From CAWALV01 sp963782965 (GTDB lineage Bacteria; Actinomycetota; Actinomycetes; Acidothermales; Acidothermaceae), in assembly GCA_963782965.1 (NCBI GenBank), contig CAWALV010000002.1:310001-374000 (forward strand): 64,000 bases of DNA. The letters are read 5' to 3'. The stretch's first letter is position 1. The number at the start of each line of letters is the position of its first letter. A program made the position numbers and the translations under genes. This document shows positions 1-8,218 of the stretch, in pieces. The notes below the pieces were generated by a model. It ran no database searches. It saw nothing but the letters and a program-made list of their open reading frames with translations, and was not told where the DNA came from.

Positions 1-628
1 CGTTGGCGCCCCATAGGTGCGGGCTGACGAGTACCTCGTCGTCGAAGCGGTAGATCGAGTTGTACAGGGTCGTGCCGTGGGTGGCGAGGGCGAACCCCGG
101 CCTCCCGAGCAGCGGTTCGTAGTGCTTCAGCGCTACCCGCGCGCGTGAGTCGATGCCGTCGCCGTAGCGCTCCTCGATACCGCGGAGCCGGACGGCGTCG
201 CTGTCGGGGTCGCCGAGCGCGACCCGGATCAGGCAGCCGCGGGCGAGCCGACCGCGGAGCAGGTCGGTCAGATCAGGGAACTGCTCAGGCAGGAAGAGCC
301 CGGCGTAGACGAGGATGTCGAGCTGCTCGGCGACCTCGCTGAGGAGCCGGCGCCAGACGTCGCGCGGCACGTCGGAGCGATGCGGATACAAGGTGACGAG
401 TTCCGCCTGGCTGGTGGTCAGCTCGCGACCGCTGTCCGCCTCTGGCCACAGGTAGGTCTCGTTCTCCGCGAGCATTTCGGCGAGCTTCTGCCGGTGGCTT
501 CGGTGCGGCACTCTCCCGGCAATCCAGCGCTCGACGGTCTTGGGGTCGACGTCCAGTTGCTCGGCCGCCCGGCGCGCGGTCAAGCCGCGCGTGGTTAGCG
601 CGCTTCGCAGTCGCTCGTTCGCCACCAC
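1..628 (-). CDS. XRE-type helix-turn-helix regulator, C-terminus cut by window edge
   Basis: The reverse strand is open from a GTG at 628 (a second GTG follows at 625) to the window edge, about 209 codons. The first 60 residues form a helix-turn-helix (AAEQLDVDPKTVERWIAGR) followed by an HRQKLAEMLAENETYLWPEA segment. The body contains YPHRSDVPRDVWRRL, VYAGLFLPE, RVALGDPDSDAVRLRG and TTLYNSIYRFDDD. This layout is typical of an actinomycete XRE family of about 240-270 aa that often sits beside integrative elements. It is divergent from the accessory/tra/rep genes starting at 807, which makes it the likely element regulator. The family assignment rests on remembered sequence patterns; the C-terminus is unseen. 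Confidence 0.85.
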   Translation of the reverse strand, partial: MVANERLRSALTTRGLTARRAAEQLDVDPKTVERWIAGRVPHRSHRQKLAEMLAENETYLWPEADSGRELTTSQAELVTLYPHRSDVPRDVWRRLLSEVAEQLDILVYAGLFLPEQFPDLTDLLRGRLARGCLIRVALGDPDSDAVRLRGIEERYGDGIDSRARVALKHYEPLLGRPGFALATHGTTLYNSIYRFDDEVLVSPHLWGAN

Positions 629-636
629 GCACCCTT

Positions 637-686
637 GGGGACGGCTCGGGACGTTCCGGGACGCCCTGACCCTAGCGAAACGTCCC
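637..686. promoter_or_regulatory. Phased GGGACG repeats in the divergent promoter region
   Basis: GGGACG occurs at 638, 648 and 658, exactly 10 bp apart, so all three lie on one face of the helix. An inverted copy, AACGTCCC, lies at 679-686 and forms an inverted repeat with GGGACGTT at 648-655. The site lies just upstream of the XRE gene start at 628 and about 120 bp upstream of the element operon at 807. Inference: an operator bound by the XRE regulator. Confidence 0.45.
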
Positions 687-806
687 ACGCTTCGCGATCA
701 CCACGTCCGAGACGTCTTTCCCTGCCCCGGCCGCGCGGTGACGCCGTCCCGCGGTCGGGCGCGACGCTCCTCAGGTCCGTTCGACAACCGAACCAAGGAG
801 GAACCG

Positions 807-1133
807 ATGCGACTTCCGATCGACACGACGGCGATGGCGTTCGTCGTCGCAGGGGCTGCGGAGCCGGTGCGTGACTTCGACTCCAAGCAGCACAAGACCG
901 ACGAGAACGGCGCGCCGCTGTTCGCGGTGGCGCTGATGGTGCTCGGCGACAGCCAGCCCGAGATCATCTCGGTGAAGCTCGCCGGTCAGCCATCAGCCAT
1001 GGCGCCCGGTCAACCGGCGCGAGTGACGGGGCTCGTCGCGACGCCCTGGGCGATGGGCGAACGATCCGGCGTCTCGTTCAAGGCCAGCAAGGTCGAGCCG
1101 GCTTCGGCGTCGAGCAGCCGCCAGGCTGGGTGA
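807..1133 (+). CDS. Small element-borne accessory protein (upstream of traB-like gene)
   Basis: A 108-aa soluble protein starting at ATG 807, preceded by a strong AAGGAGG at 795-801 that decides the start against a longer in-frame reading from 540. It begins MRLPIDTTAMAFV and has a KQHKTDENGAPLFAV segment, then a beta-rich stretch ending in GVSFKASKVEP. Proteins of this kind occupy the same slot, just ahead of the FtsK/TraB gene, in pSAM2-like actinomycete integrative elements. Their function is not established; the OB-like beta pattern is only suggestive. It is first in a run of tightly packed or overlapping genes to 4200. Confidence 0.8.
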   Translation: MRLPIDTTAMAFVVAGAAEPVRDFDSKQHKTDENGAPLFAVALMVLGDSQPEIISVKLAGQPSAMAPGQPARVTGLVATPWAMGERSGVSFKASKVEPASASSSRQAG

Positions 1134-1138
1134 GATCG

Positions 1139-1273
1139 ATGCGCTGGAAGGTCATCGTCGTCGTCCTGGTCATCGCAGCCATCGCGCCGGCCCTGTTCAC
1201 GCACGTGGCGCAGGTCGGCGTGCAGGCAGCGCTGGCTGCACTCGGTCAGCTTGTCGGGGGCGGTCATGGCTGA
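1139..1273 (+). CDS. 44-aa single-pass membrane peptide
   Basis: ATG at 1139 lies 5 nt after the previous stop, and the frame ends at TGA 1271-1273. The peptide has one hydrophobic segment (KVIVVVLVIAAIAPALF) near its N-terminus and a short polar tail. Its last bases overlap the start of the FtsK-like gene (ATG 1266), so translation is probably coupled. Small membrane peptides in this position are common in actinomycete conjugative elements, possibly as partners of the transfer ATPase. That role is inferred from position only. Confidence 0.55.
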   Translation: MRWKVIVVVLVIAAIAPALFTHVAQVGVQAALAALGQLVGGGHG

Positions 1274-2654
1274 TCCGGCGCGCCGACAGCGGATCGACGG
1301 GTGGGGTGTCGGGTGGCCGACACCCCCTCCACCGTCGCTACCGCAGTCACTGATCCTCACGAGCCTTAGGTGGGTCGCCGGCTTATGGCTCGAGCTCGGC
1401 GTCATCGCAGCCCTCGCCGCCGAGCTTTGCTGCGCCCGATCGAAAGGCTGGCTCGGGCCGGCTGTCCCGGTGACCGCCGTCATGGTCGTCGCCGTGATCG
1501 CCTGGCCGCCGAGCCGTCGGTTCGCCCGTCGCGTACTGCACGCGCAGTCGGTCCGGCGGCGTTGGGCGGCAGCGGTTCGGATCGCGGCGATCCCTTCCTA
1601 CGCGGGCAAGGTGCCTACCGTGGCCCGGGTGCGGGCCGTTCCGGCCGGCGAGGTCCTTGATGTCCGCGTGCCCGTCGGCGGCACCGCCGGAGATCTCGTC
1701 GACGCGTCCGAGGTGCTGGCCGTGGCAATGAGCCTTCGCGCCGTCACGGCCGAACGCGACCCGGACAATGCCGCCCGCGCCCGCGTCACCCTCGTCCGAC
1801 GCGACCCCCTCGCGAACGACGCCGGAACGTGGCCGAACGCCGACGCCGAGCGGCTGTCGCTGTGGGAGCCGATCCCGGTAGGCGTCAACGAGGCAGGGGA
1901 ACAGGTCACCGTCAGCCTGGCCGAGCGCAACCTGCTGCTCGGCGGCGAACCGGGCGCGGGCAAGAGCGTCGCGCTGTCACAACTGGTCGCGACGGCAGCC
2001 TTGGACCCCGACGTCCGGCTGCACCTGTTCGACGGCAAGCTCGTCGAGCTCGCGGCCTGGTCTCGCTGTGCAACACACACCGTCGGGGTCTCCACCGAGC
2101 GCGCCAACGAGGTCCTTTACGAGCTGCAGTCCGAGATGGACGACCGCTACCTCGCGCTGCTCGCCAACAAAGCCCGTAAGGTCACCCCCGACACCGGGCT
2201 GCCGCTGCACGTGCTGGTCATTGACGAGTTGGCGCACTACCTGCTTGCCCCGGACCGCAAGGAACGCACCGAGTTCGCCGAACTACTCCGCGACCTCGTG
2301 GCACGCGGGCGCGCCGCCGGCCTCATCGTCATCGCGTCCACACAGAAGCCGTCCCACGACGTGATCCCAACGGCGCTGCGCGACCTGTTCGGATTCCGAT
2401 GGGCACTGCGCTGCAACACCCCGCAGGCCTCCGACACCGTCCTCGGCTCCGGCTGGGCGTCGCTCGGCTACTCCGCCGCCGACGTCGACTCCGCACACCG
2501 AGGGGTCGGCTACCTGCTGCACGAAGGCGGCAAGCCAGTACGGCTGCGCTCGCACCACATCGACGACGACACCGTTGTTGCGCTCGCCTCTCGGGCGGAA
2601 GCCCTTCGGCATCCGTCCCGCATCCTTGCGACCGCGCCGGAGGCTTCGTCATGA
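1266..2654 (+). CDS. FtsK/SpoIIIE-type transfer ATPase (TraB/TraSA-like)
   Basis: A 462-aa protein. ATG 1266 is preferred over the in-frame TTG at 1251. Two hydrophobic segments near residues 35-55 and 65-82 anchor it in the membrane. The ATPase follows, with Walker A GEPGAGKS at about residues 227-234, Walker B (HVLVIDELAHY) near 320 and an FtsK-like STQKPSHDVIPTALRDLF segment. In the pSAM2 family such proteins move double-stranded DNA between mycelial compartments as single-protein conjugation pumps. It overlaps the upstream peptide gene and shares ATGA with repSA at 2651-2654. It is shorter than autonomous plasmid TraB and matches the integrative-element form. Confidence 0.9.
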   Translation: MADPARRQRIDGWGVGWPTPPPPSLPQSLILTSLRWVAGLWLELGVIAALAAELCCARSKGWLGPAVPVTAVMVVAVIAWPPSRRFARRVLHAQSVRRRWAAAVRIAAIPSYAGKVPTVARVRAVPAGEVLDVRVPVGGTAGDLVDASEVLAVAMSLRAVTAERDPDNAARARVTLVRRDPLANDAGTWPNADAERLSLWEPIPVGVNEAGEQVTVSLAERNLLLGGEPGAGKSVALSQLVATAALDPDVRLHLFDGKLVELAAWSRCATHTVGVSTERANEVLYELQSEMDDRYLALLANKARKVTPDTGLPLHVLVIDELAHYLLAPDRKERTEFAELLRDLVARGRAAGLIVIASTQKPSHDVIPTALRDLFGFRWALRCNTPQASDTVLGSGWASLGYSAADVDSAHRGVGYLLHEGGKPVRLRSHHIDDDTVVALASRAEALRHPSRILATAPEASS

Positions 2655-3910
2655 ATGAAGACGACAGCGCCGTCCTGGCGTCGCAAGTCCGCCGCGCCGG
2701 CTACTGCACACATCCCATCCGGCTGCGCGGGCGCGTCGACGCCGTCGACACCTCGACCGGCGAGCTGACGCCGATCCTCACCAGCTCGACCCAGCCCGGC
2801 GGCGCACTGCTGGTCGCCTGCCGCAACCGGCGCGCCACCGTCTGCCCGTCCTGCTCCGACACCTACCGCGGCGACGCGTGGCAACTCATCGCCGCCGGAC
2901 TGCGCGGCGGCAAAGGTATCCCGGACGACGTCGCGACCCACCCGCGCGTCTTTGCCACCTTCACCGCACCCAGCTTCGGCCCAGTTCACTCCCGCCGCGA
3001 AGTGAACGGGCGGGTGCAGGCCTGCCGACCACGACGAGCCGGCGACTGCCCACACGGGCGGCCGCGGTCGTGTCGACTCCGCCACGTCGCGAGTGACGCC
3101 GCCCTCGGCCAACCGCTGTGCCCCGACTGCTTCGACTACGCGGCCGCCGTCCTGTGGAACGCTCACGCGGGCGCGCTCTGGAACCGGACCGCCATCGGCA
3201 TCCGCCGCTCACTCGCCCACGCGGCTGGAGCGAGCATCCGTCAGTTCGACCAGGTCATGCGACTGTCATTCATCAAGGTCGTCGAGTACCAAGCCCGTGG
3301 CGTCGTCCACCTTCACTCCGTCATCCGTCTCGACGGCCCGGACGGCGGCACCACCCCACCACCCGCGGCCCTTGGCATCAACAAGCTCGGCGAGGCCATA
3401 CGCATGGCCGCCGCGTCGGCGTCCGTGCCGCTGGTCATGCCCGACGCCACCGTCGGCGCGGCCGTGTGGGGCCGCCAGATCGACGTCCGGCCGCTCCGCT
3501 CGCAACGCCAGAACGGGGAAGACGGCGCGGTTGCGGCCTACATTGCCAAGTACGCCACCAAATCCACCGACGCTCTCGGCGCTCTCGACCGTCGGATCCG
3601 AAATCGCGCCCAGATCGAGCGTCTCGCGGTCAACACGCACCTCCGACAGCTGGTCACCATCTGCTGGACACTCGGCGGAGACCCGCTCTACCGCGACCTT
3701 CGACTGCGCGTGTGGGCGCACACGCTCGGCTACCGCGGTCACTGGACCACGAAGAGTCGGCGCTACTCGACGACCTTCACCGCGCTTCGCGAAGCGCGGA
3801 CCGAGCACTTGGCCCGCGAGCGACCCGATGCGCAAGTGGGCCACACCAGGCTGGCTCAGTGGCGCTATTCGGGACGCGGCTACGGGCCGGACGGGGGACA
3901 CCTCGCGTGA
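2651..3910 (+). CDS. repSA: RepSA-like rolling-circle replication initiator
   Basis: A 419-aa protein starting at the ATG that overlaps the TraB-like stop. It carries an HUH-type metal motif (ARGVVHLHSVIRL, His220/His222) and a downstream Tyr motif (AAYIAKYATKST, Tyr297/Tyr301) as expected for the DNA-nicking tyrosine. Cys pairs (CPSCSD near 65, LCPDC near 157) suggest zinc binding. RepSA of pSAM2 starts rolling-circle replication of the excised element. The protein looks intact, slightly shorter than pSAM2 RepSA, and the gene shares four bases with the downstream xis. A double-strand origin usually lies within or near rep, but I cannot point to it. Confidence 0.88.
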   Translation: MNEDDSAVLASQVRRAGYCTHPIRLRGRVDAVDTSTGELTPILTSSTQPGGALLVACRNRRATVCPSCSDTYRGDAWQLIAAGLRGGKGIPDDVATHPRVFATFTAPSFGPVHSRREVNGRVQACRPRRAGDCPHGRPRSCRLRHVASDAALGQPLCPDCFDYAAAVLWNAHAGALWNRTAIGIRRSLAHAAGASIRQFDQVMRLSFIKVVEYQARGVVHLHSVIRLDGPDGGTTPPPAALGINKLGEAIRMAAASASVPLVMPDATVGAAVWGRQIDVRPLRSQRQNGEDGAVAAYIAKYATKSTDALGALDRRIRNRAQIERLAVNTHLRQLVTICWTLGGDPLYRDLRLRVWAHTLGYRGHWTTKSRRYSTTFTALREARTEHLARERPDAQVGHTRLAQWRYSGRGYGPDGGHLA

Positions 3911-4200
3911 GACTTCTAACGTTCTCTCAGGCGGCCGAGGTCCTGAATGTGCCCGAGAGCTGGCTACGTAGGAAAGTAGCTGCTCGGTTGGTTCCTTTCA
4001 CGCGGCTCGGCCGTCATGTGCGCTTCACCGAAACGCAGCTGGCAGCGATTGTCGAAGAGGGGTCACGGCAGGCTCTGCCCTCCCCAACGCGCCGACGGCA
4101 CGGCCGACGAGCAGCGGCCTCGCGTGCGGGTCTATCACCCACCTCGCACGAGGCCGTTACCGCAAGCCGGGTAACGCGAGTACTTCCTGGAGATTCGTAG
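3907..4200 (+). CDS. Excisionase-type helix-turn-helix protein (Xis)
   Basis: A GTG start at 3907 overlaps the RepSA stop by four bases; the product is 97 aa. The N-terminal 55 residues are a winged-helix excisionase/MerR-like domain (LLTFSQAAEVLNVPESWLRRKV... PFTRLGRHVRFTETQL). The C-terminal 40 residues are basic and low in structure. In pSAM2-like elements xis is followed, often with overlap, by the tyrosine integrase. Here the next genes are a TIR protein on the opposite strand and later cargo, with no integrase in any frame, so the element should be unable to excise by itself. Confidence 0.85.
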   Translation: MRLLTFSQAAEVLNVPESWLRRKVAARLVPFTRLGRHVRFTETQLAAIVEEGSRQALPSPTRRRHGRRAAASRAGLSPTSHEAVTASRVTRVLPGDS

Positions 4201-4309
4201 GCCCTGGCGCTACCGCAGGTCAGAGCAATCCCCTGCGGTGGTGCAGTCTCCTCACGTGATTTTCATCGCCAGACGAGAAATCGCCCTGGGCTATCTCTCG
4301 AACCCCGTG

Positions 4310-4855
4310 TTACGTGGGAAGCGAGGCTGTCGAAGACTTGGCGAGCTGTATCCCGACATACACACTCGCTACGATCAGCACCACGGCGGCAGCCAGCAGG
4401 AGCCATTCCTCGGCCGTCGCGGAATCGGCAGTCTTCCTCGCCGCCGATCGCTGTGTCTGCTGCGCGGCAAGGCTTGCGACTCGATCGCTTAGGGCGGCGA
4501 GTGCCGACGTGGGGGCAGCGGGGTCCAAGGAAATGTGCTCGATGCCCGTCAGCATGTCGGAGCGGCTCGGGTCTCGCTCCACCGTCACGTCCAGCATCGG
4601 GATCACAAGCTTGCCCGCTTCGAGGGCAACCCCGACTTCCTGCTTTACGTAATCGGATTGATAGGCGGCGCGCGTGAGCAACACAACCACCAGATCACTT
4701 CTACGGATTGCTTCACGGATCTTGTCGACTAGGAGACGCCCGGCCTGGTTGTCGTGCTCGGCGAGATACGTGTGTACACCCAGCACGCTGAGGTGGCGCT
4801 CGATTTCCTCGCACAACGCTCCGTCGGCGCTGGCGTGGCTAAGGAACAACATCAT
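4310..4855 (-). CDS. TIR-domain protein with C-terminal membrane anchor
   Basis: A 181-aa protein starting at ATG 4855 (an adjacent ATG at 4852 is equally possible). It opens directly with the TIR beta-A strand (MLFLSHASADGALCEEIERHL). LAEHDNQAGRLLVDKI forms the BB-loop region, and SDYVKQEV places a Glu (Glu73) at the catalytic position of NAD-cleaving TIR domains. Residues about 151-170 are one hydrophobic helix, followed by a short tail. Known biology: bacterial TIR domains cleave NAD+ or make cyclic-ADP-ribose signals in phage defence. Inference: a membrane-tethered TIR effector. The gene lies three bases after a small frameshifted ORF on the same strand. Confidence 0.85.
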   Translation of the reverse strand: MMLFLSHASADGALCEEIERHLSVLGVHTYLAEHDNQAGRLLVDKIREAIRRSDLVVVLLTRAAYQSDYVKQEVGVALEAGKLVIPMLDVTVERDPSRSDMLTGIEHISLDPAAPTSALAALSDRVASLAAQQTQRSAARKTADSATAEEWLLLAAAVVLIVASVYVGIQLAKSSTASLPT

Positions 4856-4858
4856 GCG

Positions 4859-5094
4859 CTAGGGATATCGCATTGCGACGACGTTGCATACCCCTCGATG
4901 CCTCCTCAACCTACCGAAAGGGACGTCGGGAACTCGCGGGCCCGGCAACACCTCTGCCTCGATCTCCGCGAACGCCGACTCGGTCGCGCTGAGGTATTGC
5001 CTCCAGGCGCCGCTCCTTTTCAGATCTCCGCCCGGCTGTTCGCGCCGATAACGACATAAGCAGGACTCTTAGGGTCAAACGGCCAAGACCACAT
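4859..5094 (-). pseudogene. Small ORF upstream of the TIR gene, split by a frameshift
   Basis: From ATG 5094 the frame reads MWSWPFDPKSPAYVVIGANS... and stops at TGA 5022-5020. The -1 frame continues without a plausible start of its own (GAWRQYLSATESAFAEIEAE...) to a TAG at 4861-4859, three bases before the TIR ATG. Joined, the pieces give a protein of about 78 aa directly coupled to the TIR gene. I recognise no family. It could be a decayed partner gene, a programmed -1 frameshift, or a sequencing error. Confidence 0.4.
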
Positions 5095-5163
5095 TGCGCT
5101 CACGTCAGGCGCAGTCGGGCATGTCGCGTGTCGCATGTCGGTGATCGTTCATAGCATCCAGAC

Positions 5164-5898
5164 ATGGCGCAATGCACAGCACCCGTCTACGGCCACCGCT
5201 CGTCAGCCGCGGCTGCGCGATGCCCTGCGTGTGGCGGGCGGTCGTACTACCGCTCCTCCTACTCTTACTCCCCGCCGGTCCCCTCGTACCCGAGCGGTTC
5301 GCTGTACGGCGGGGGCGGGTCACGCGGCGGCGGGTCGTTCGGCGGTGTGAGGTCGCGTCGGACCAGGGTCGGCGGATCGGTGTCGTACACGCCCTCCGAG
5401 TGGCGCTCGATTGAGCCCCTCGCGCGCAAGGCCGTGGAGCAGGCGCGCGAGCACCCAGAGCGTCGGGACCTCTTCCTCTGCCATGCCTGGGACGACCGGG
5501 AGGGCAGCGCGTCCGAGTTGTACGACTGCCTGAAGTCCAACGGCGCGACGGTCTGGTTCAGCGAGAAGGACGTCGCCCTCGGCAAGCAGTTGCTCCGTGA
5601 GATCGACAAGGGGCTCAGGAACTCCCGCGTCGGAATCGTGCTGGTTACCCCGGCGTTGCTGAAGAGCCTCGAGGCCGAGGGCATCGCGGAGAAGGAACTC
5701 TCTGTGCTGCTCGCGAGCGGCCGGGTGATCCCCGTTGCACACGGGACGACGTTCGAGGCCCTCCGGGATGTAAGCCCCATGCTCGCCTCGCACTCCGGAC
5801 TGGACACCGCGGAGTCGTCGTTGGAGGACGTGGCCGCCAAGATTGCCGCCGCCGCGGCGGCTCTCGCCGAGGACGACGCTAACGCGAGGCTAACGTGA
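5164..5898 (+). CDS. TIR-domain protein with N-terminal Cys motif
   Basis: A 244-aa protein from ATG 5164. The N-terminus has a zinc-ribbon-like signature (CTAPVYGHRS then CPAC; Cys4, Cys20, Cys23). A Tyr/Ser/Gly-rich linker of about 45 residues follows, then a TIR domain from about residue 100 (RDLFLCHAWDDREG, VWFSEKDVALGKQLL, EIDKGLRNSRVGIVLVTPALL). A Glu at about 178 (AEKELSVLL) sits at the NADase position. Actinomycetes carry a recurrent family with this same layout; the Cys module may bind nucleic acid or zinc, which is inference. It is divergent from the first TIR gene, 309 bp away, so the two may share a control region. Confidence 0.85.
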   Translation: MAQCTAPVYGHRSSAAAARCPACGGRSYYRSSYSYSPPVPSYPSGSLYGGGGSRGGGSFGGVRSRRTRVGGSVSYTPSEWRSIEPLARKAVEQAREHPERRDLFLCHAWDDREGSASELYDCLKSNGATVWFSEKDVALGKQLLREIDKGLRNSRVGIVLVTPALLKSLEAEGIAEKELSVLLASGRVIPVAHGTTFEALRDVSPMLASHSGLDTAESSLEDVAAKIAAAAAALAEDDANARLT

Positions 5899-6271
5899 GC
5901 CTGCTATCACTCGCGAACACTACCTCGCGAGCAGTTCCGCTACGCCTTTACCAGGCGACTGTAAGGGCATGCGCGGTGTCTCTCACTCTCGGCCAACGGA
6001 ACGCAGTGTGCGTGCGATATCCGCCGGCTCGGGGCAAGCTCGCTTACCCAGCTTCGCGCCGCGCGAACGTAGCTGGCATATAGATCTGGCGCGTTGCGAC
6101 CATCCCAGACGTTTGCAAGGGCCCAGAGAGACCAGGCCGTGTTCTGGTCAGCGATGAGGGAACCTTCGCCGCTCGGCTGCGGCGGTTAGGTCGTGCGCCG
6201 GAGCGATCGCCCGCGTGGAAACCGTGCGGGCGGCCCTGCCGTCGGGCAAGATGCGACCCAGGAGGACGATC
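5899..6271. other. Gene-free stretch before the GmrSD-like gene
   Basis: No supported gene. At 5910-5931 CTCGCGA and TCGCGAG form a 7-bp inverted repeat with an 8-nt loop, just after the TIR stop. It lacks a T-tract, so it is only a weak terminator candidate. A CATATAGAT stretch near 6073 could be a -10 element for the downstream gene. Nothing else is evident. Confidence 0.35.
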
Positions 6272-8113
6272 ATGGACACGAAGGCCCGAACGCCACGGGA
6301 GCTTTTCGACGGCACGGTCTGCTACGAGGTTCCGCCATTTCAGCGGCCATACGTCTGGACAGAAGAGGATCAGTGGCAGCCTCTCTGGGCCGACATTGAG
6401 CGCGTTGCGGCCGGCCTTGCGGAGGCCCGAAAGACCGACGATGACGTTGCACCCCACTTCCTGGGTGCGGTCGTCATCAAGATGCTTCCCCACGGGGCCG
6501 GGGATCCAGACCGGCATTCGGTGATCGACGGGCAGCAGCGCCTGACCACGCTGCAGATCCTTCTCGATGCCGTACAACTCGTTACACAGGACCACGGCGA
6601 CGAGGACGACGCCGAGACGTTGATGGAGCTTGTCACGAACCAGGCGAAGCGGTTCCGCGGGACATCACGAAGGTTCAAGCTGTGGCCCTCCCGCGTCGAC
6701 CGAACGGCGTTCGAGCAGGTGATGGATAACGAGCTGCAGGTGTCGACAGATGCCGCGATCACGCGCATCGCCCAGGCGCACGACTTCTTCCGGCGTTCGG
6801 TCAGCGAGTGGGCCGGCATTGAGGAGAGCCCTGGGGAGGCTCAGGACAAGCTCAGCCTTCTCGCGGAGGTGGTGCAGCAGCAGCTCGTCCTCGTCTGTAT
6901 CAATCTCGATCAGAGGGATGACGATCAGCTCATCTTCGAGACGCTCAATGACCGAGGTACGCCACTGCTCGCCGCGGACCTAATCAAGAACCTTGTCTTT
7001 CAACGCGGCGACGATCTCGGCGTCGACGTCGACCAGTGGGGCGACAAGTACTGGGCTGACTTCGACGACGATTGGTGGCGCCAGGAGGTTCAGCAAGGTC
7101 GTCTGTTCCGGTCGCGCATCGACCTGTTCCTGCAGTACTGGCTCACCATGCGTGCCCAGGACGAGGTGCCGGCGGAGAAGGTGTTCGCATCGTTTCGGGA
7201 GTACACGTCGCCGCTCCTGAAGGATGCCTCCGCTGCGACGCAGTTCTTGCAGGAGCTTCGACGTGACGCCGACACCTTCCGCAAGTTCGCTGACCTCGAT
7301 CCGGCAAGTGGGCCCGGACAGTTCTACGCGAGGGTCGTCGAGGGGCTGGAACTCGGCGCTTGGATCCCGCTTCTGCTTTGGTTGATCAGCGAAAACCATA
7401 AGCTGGACGAGGGCACGATCAGCAGGGCTCTGGGAGCGGTTGAGAGTTGGTGCGTCCGGCGGACCCTCGTGCGCGCGACGATGAAGGACGTCAACCGTCT
7501 CGTCATCGCGGTGATCAAACATCTCGACAGTCTGGCCCCGGCCGAGGTTGGCGAAGGTACCGCGTCCTTCCTGCTAGACCAGACGGCGGACTCGCGCATT
7601 TGGCCCTCAGACCAGGACCTTCTCAACTCGGTTCCGCAGAGCAAGCTGTACGGAAACGTTCGTCAGAACCGCCTCGGGATCGTGCTCAGTGCTATCGAGC
7701 AGAAGCGGCGGTCGGCCCGCAATGAAGACATCACGCTACCTGTGAACCTTCAGATCGAGCACGTGATGCCGCAGAAGTGGCGCGCGAACTGGGCTGATGG
7801 AATCGTCGCAGATGCTGTGGCGTCCGCGAAGCGGGATCGCCTGATTCAGACGATCGGGAACCTCACCTTGGTGACAGGAAAGTTGAACCAGTCGTTGTCC
7901 AATCGTCCCTGGCTTGATAGCGATGCCGCAGTGGTGGCGCCGAGTGGTCCAGAGGCGGGCAAGGGGAAGCGTTCTCTAATCGACAAGTACAGCCTCCTGG
8001 TGCTGAACAAGGAGATCGTCCAAGGGCACGCGGCTTCATGGACGGAAGCAGATATCGAGGCTCGGGGGCTCGCCATGACCAAGGACATCGCCGCGATCTG
8101 GCCTCGGGCGTAG
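6272..8113 (+). CDS. GmrSD-like restriction protein (DUF262 + DUF1524)
   Basis: A 613-aa single-chain protein. ATG 6272 is chosen because GGAGGA lies at 6261-6266; the frame is open upstream to a GTG at 6215. The N-terminal DUF262/GmrS part has VPPFQRPYVW and the IDGQQRLTTLQIL motif used for nucleotide handling, plus an NDRGTPLLAADLIKN segment. The C-terminal DUF1524/GmrD nuclease part has LQIEHVMPQKW (His-Val-Met-Pro of the HNH core) and GNLTLVTGKLNQSLSN. GmrSD is a type IV system that cuts modified phage DNA. Both catalytic motifs look intact. It sits directly after two TIR genes in the cargo zone of an integrative element. Whether it targets glucosylated bases here is unknown. Confidence 0.88.
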   Translation: MDTKARTPRELFDGTVCYEVPPFQRPYVWTEEDQWQPLWADIERVAAGLAEARKTDDDVAPHFLGAVVIKMLPHGAGDPDRHSVIDGQQRLTTLQILLDAVQLVTQDHGDEDDAETLMELVTNQAKRFRGTSRRFKLWPSRVDRTAFEQVMDNELQVSTDAAITRIAQAHDFFRRSVSEWAGIEESPGEAQDKLSLLAEVVQQQLVLVCINLDQRDDDQLIFETLNDRGTPLLAADLIKNLVFQRGDDLGVDVDQWGDKYWADFDDDWWRQEVQQGRLFRSRIDLFLQYWLTMRAQDEVPAEKVFASFREYTSPLLKDASAATQFLQELRRDADTFRKFADLDPASGPGQFYARVVEGLELGAWIPLLLWLISENHKLDEGTISRALGAVESWCVRRTLVRATMKDVNRLVIAVIKHLDSLAPAEVGEGTASFLLDQTADSRIWPSDQDLLNSVPQSKLYGNVRQNRLGIVLSAIEQKRRSARNEDITLPVNLQIEHVMPQKWRANWADGIVADAVASAKRDRLIQTIGNLTLVTGKLNQSLSNRPWLDSDAAVVAPSGPEAGKGKRSLIDKYSLLVLNKEIVQGHAASWTEADIEARGLAMTKDIAAIWPRA

Positions 8114-8218
8114 CTTGCCCGAGCGAACGATCAGTAGGGAGTCTCAAGCACCGCCATCGGCCCAGCGGATCGTCGGCCCGCTATCGCAGGCCCCTGGTAA
8201 CAAGCTGAAGGGCCTTGT

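Noticed and set aside
4310..5898. Thoeris or CBASS system
   Set aside because: TIR proteins are present but no ThsA-type sirtuin/SLOG effector, cyclase or CBASS accessory gene is nearby.
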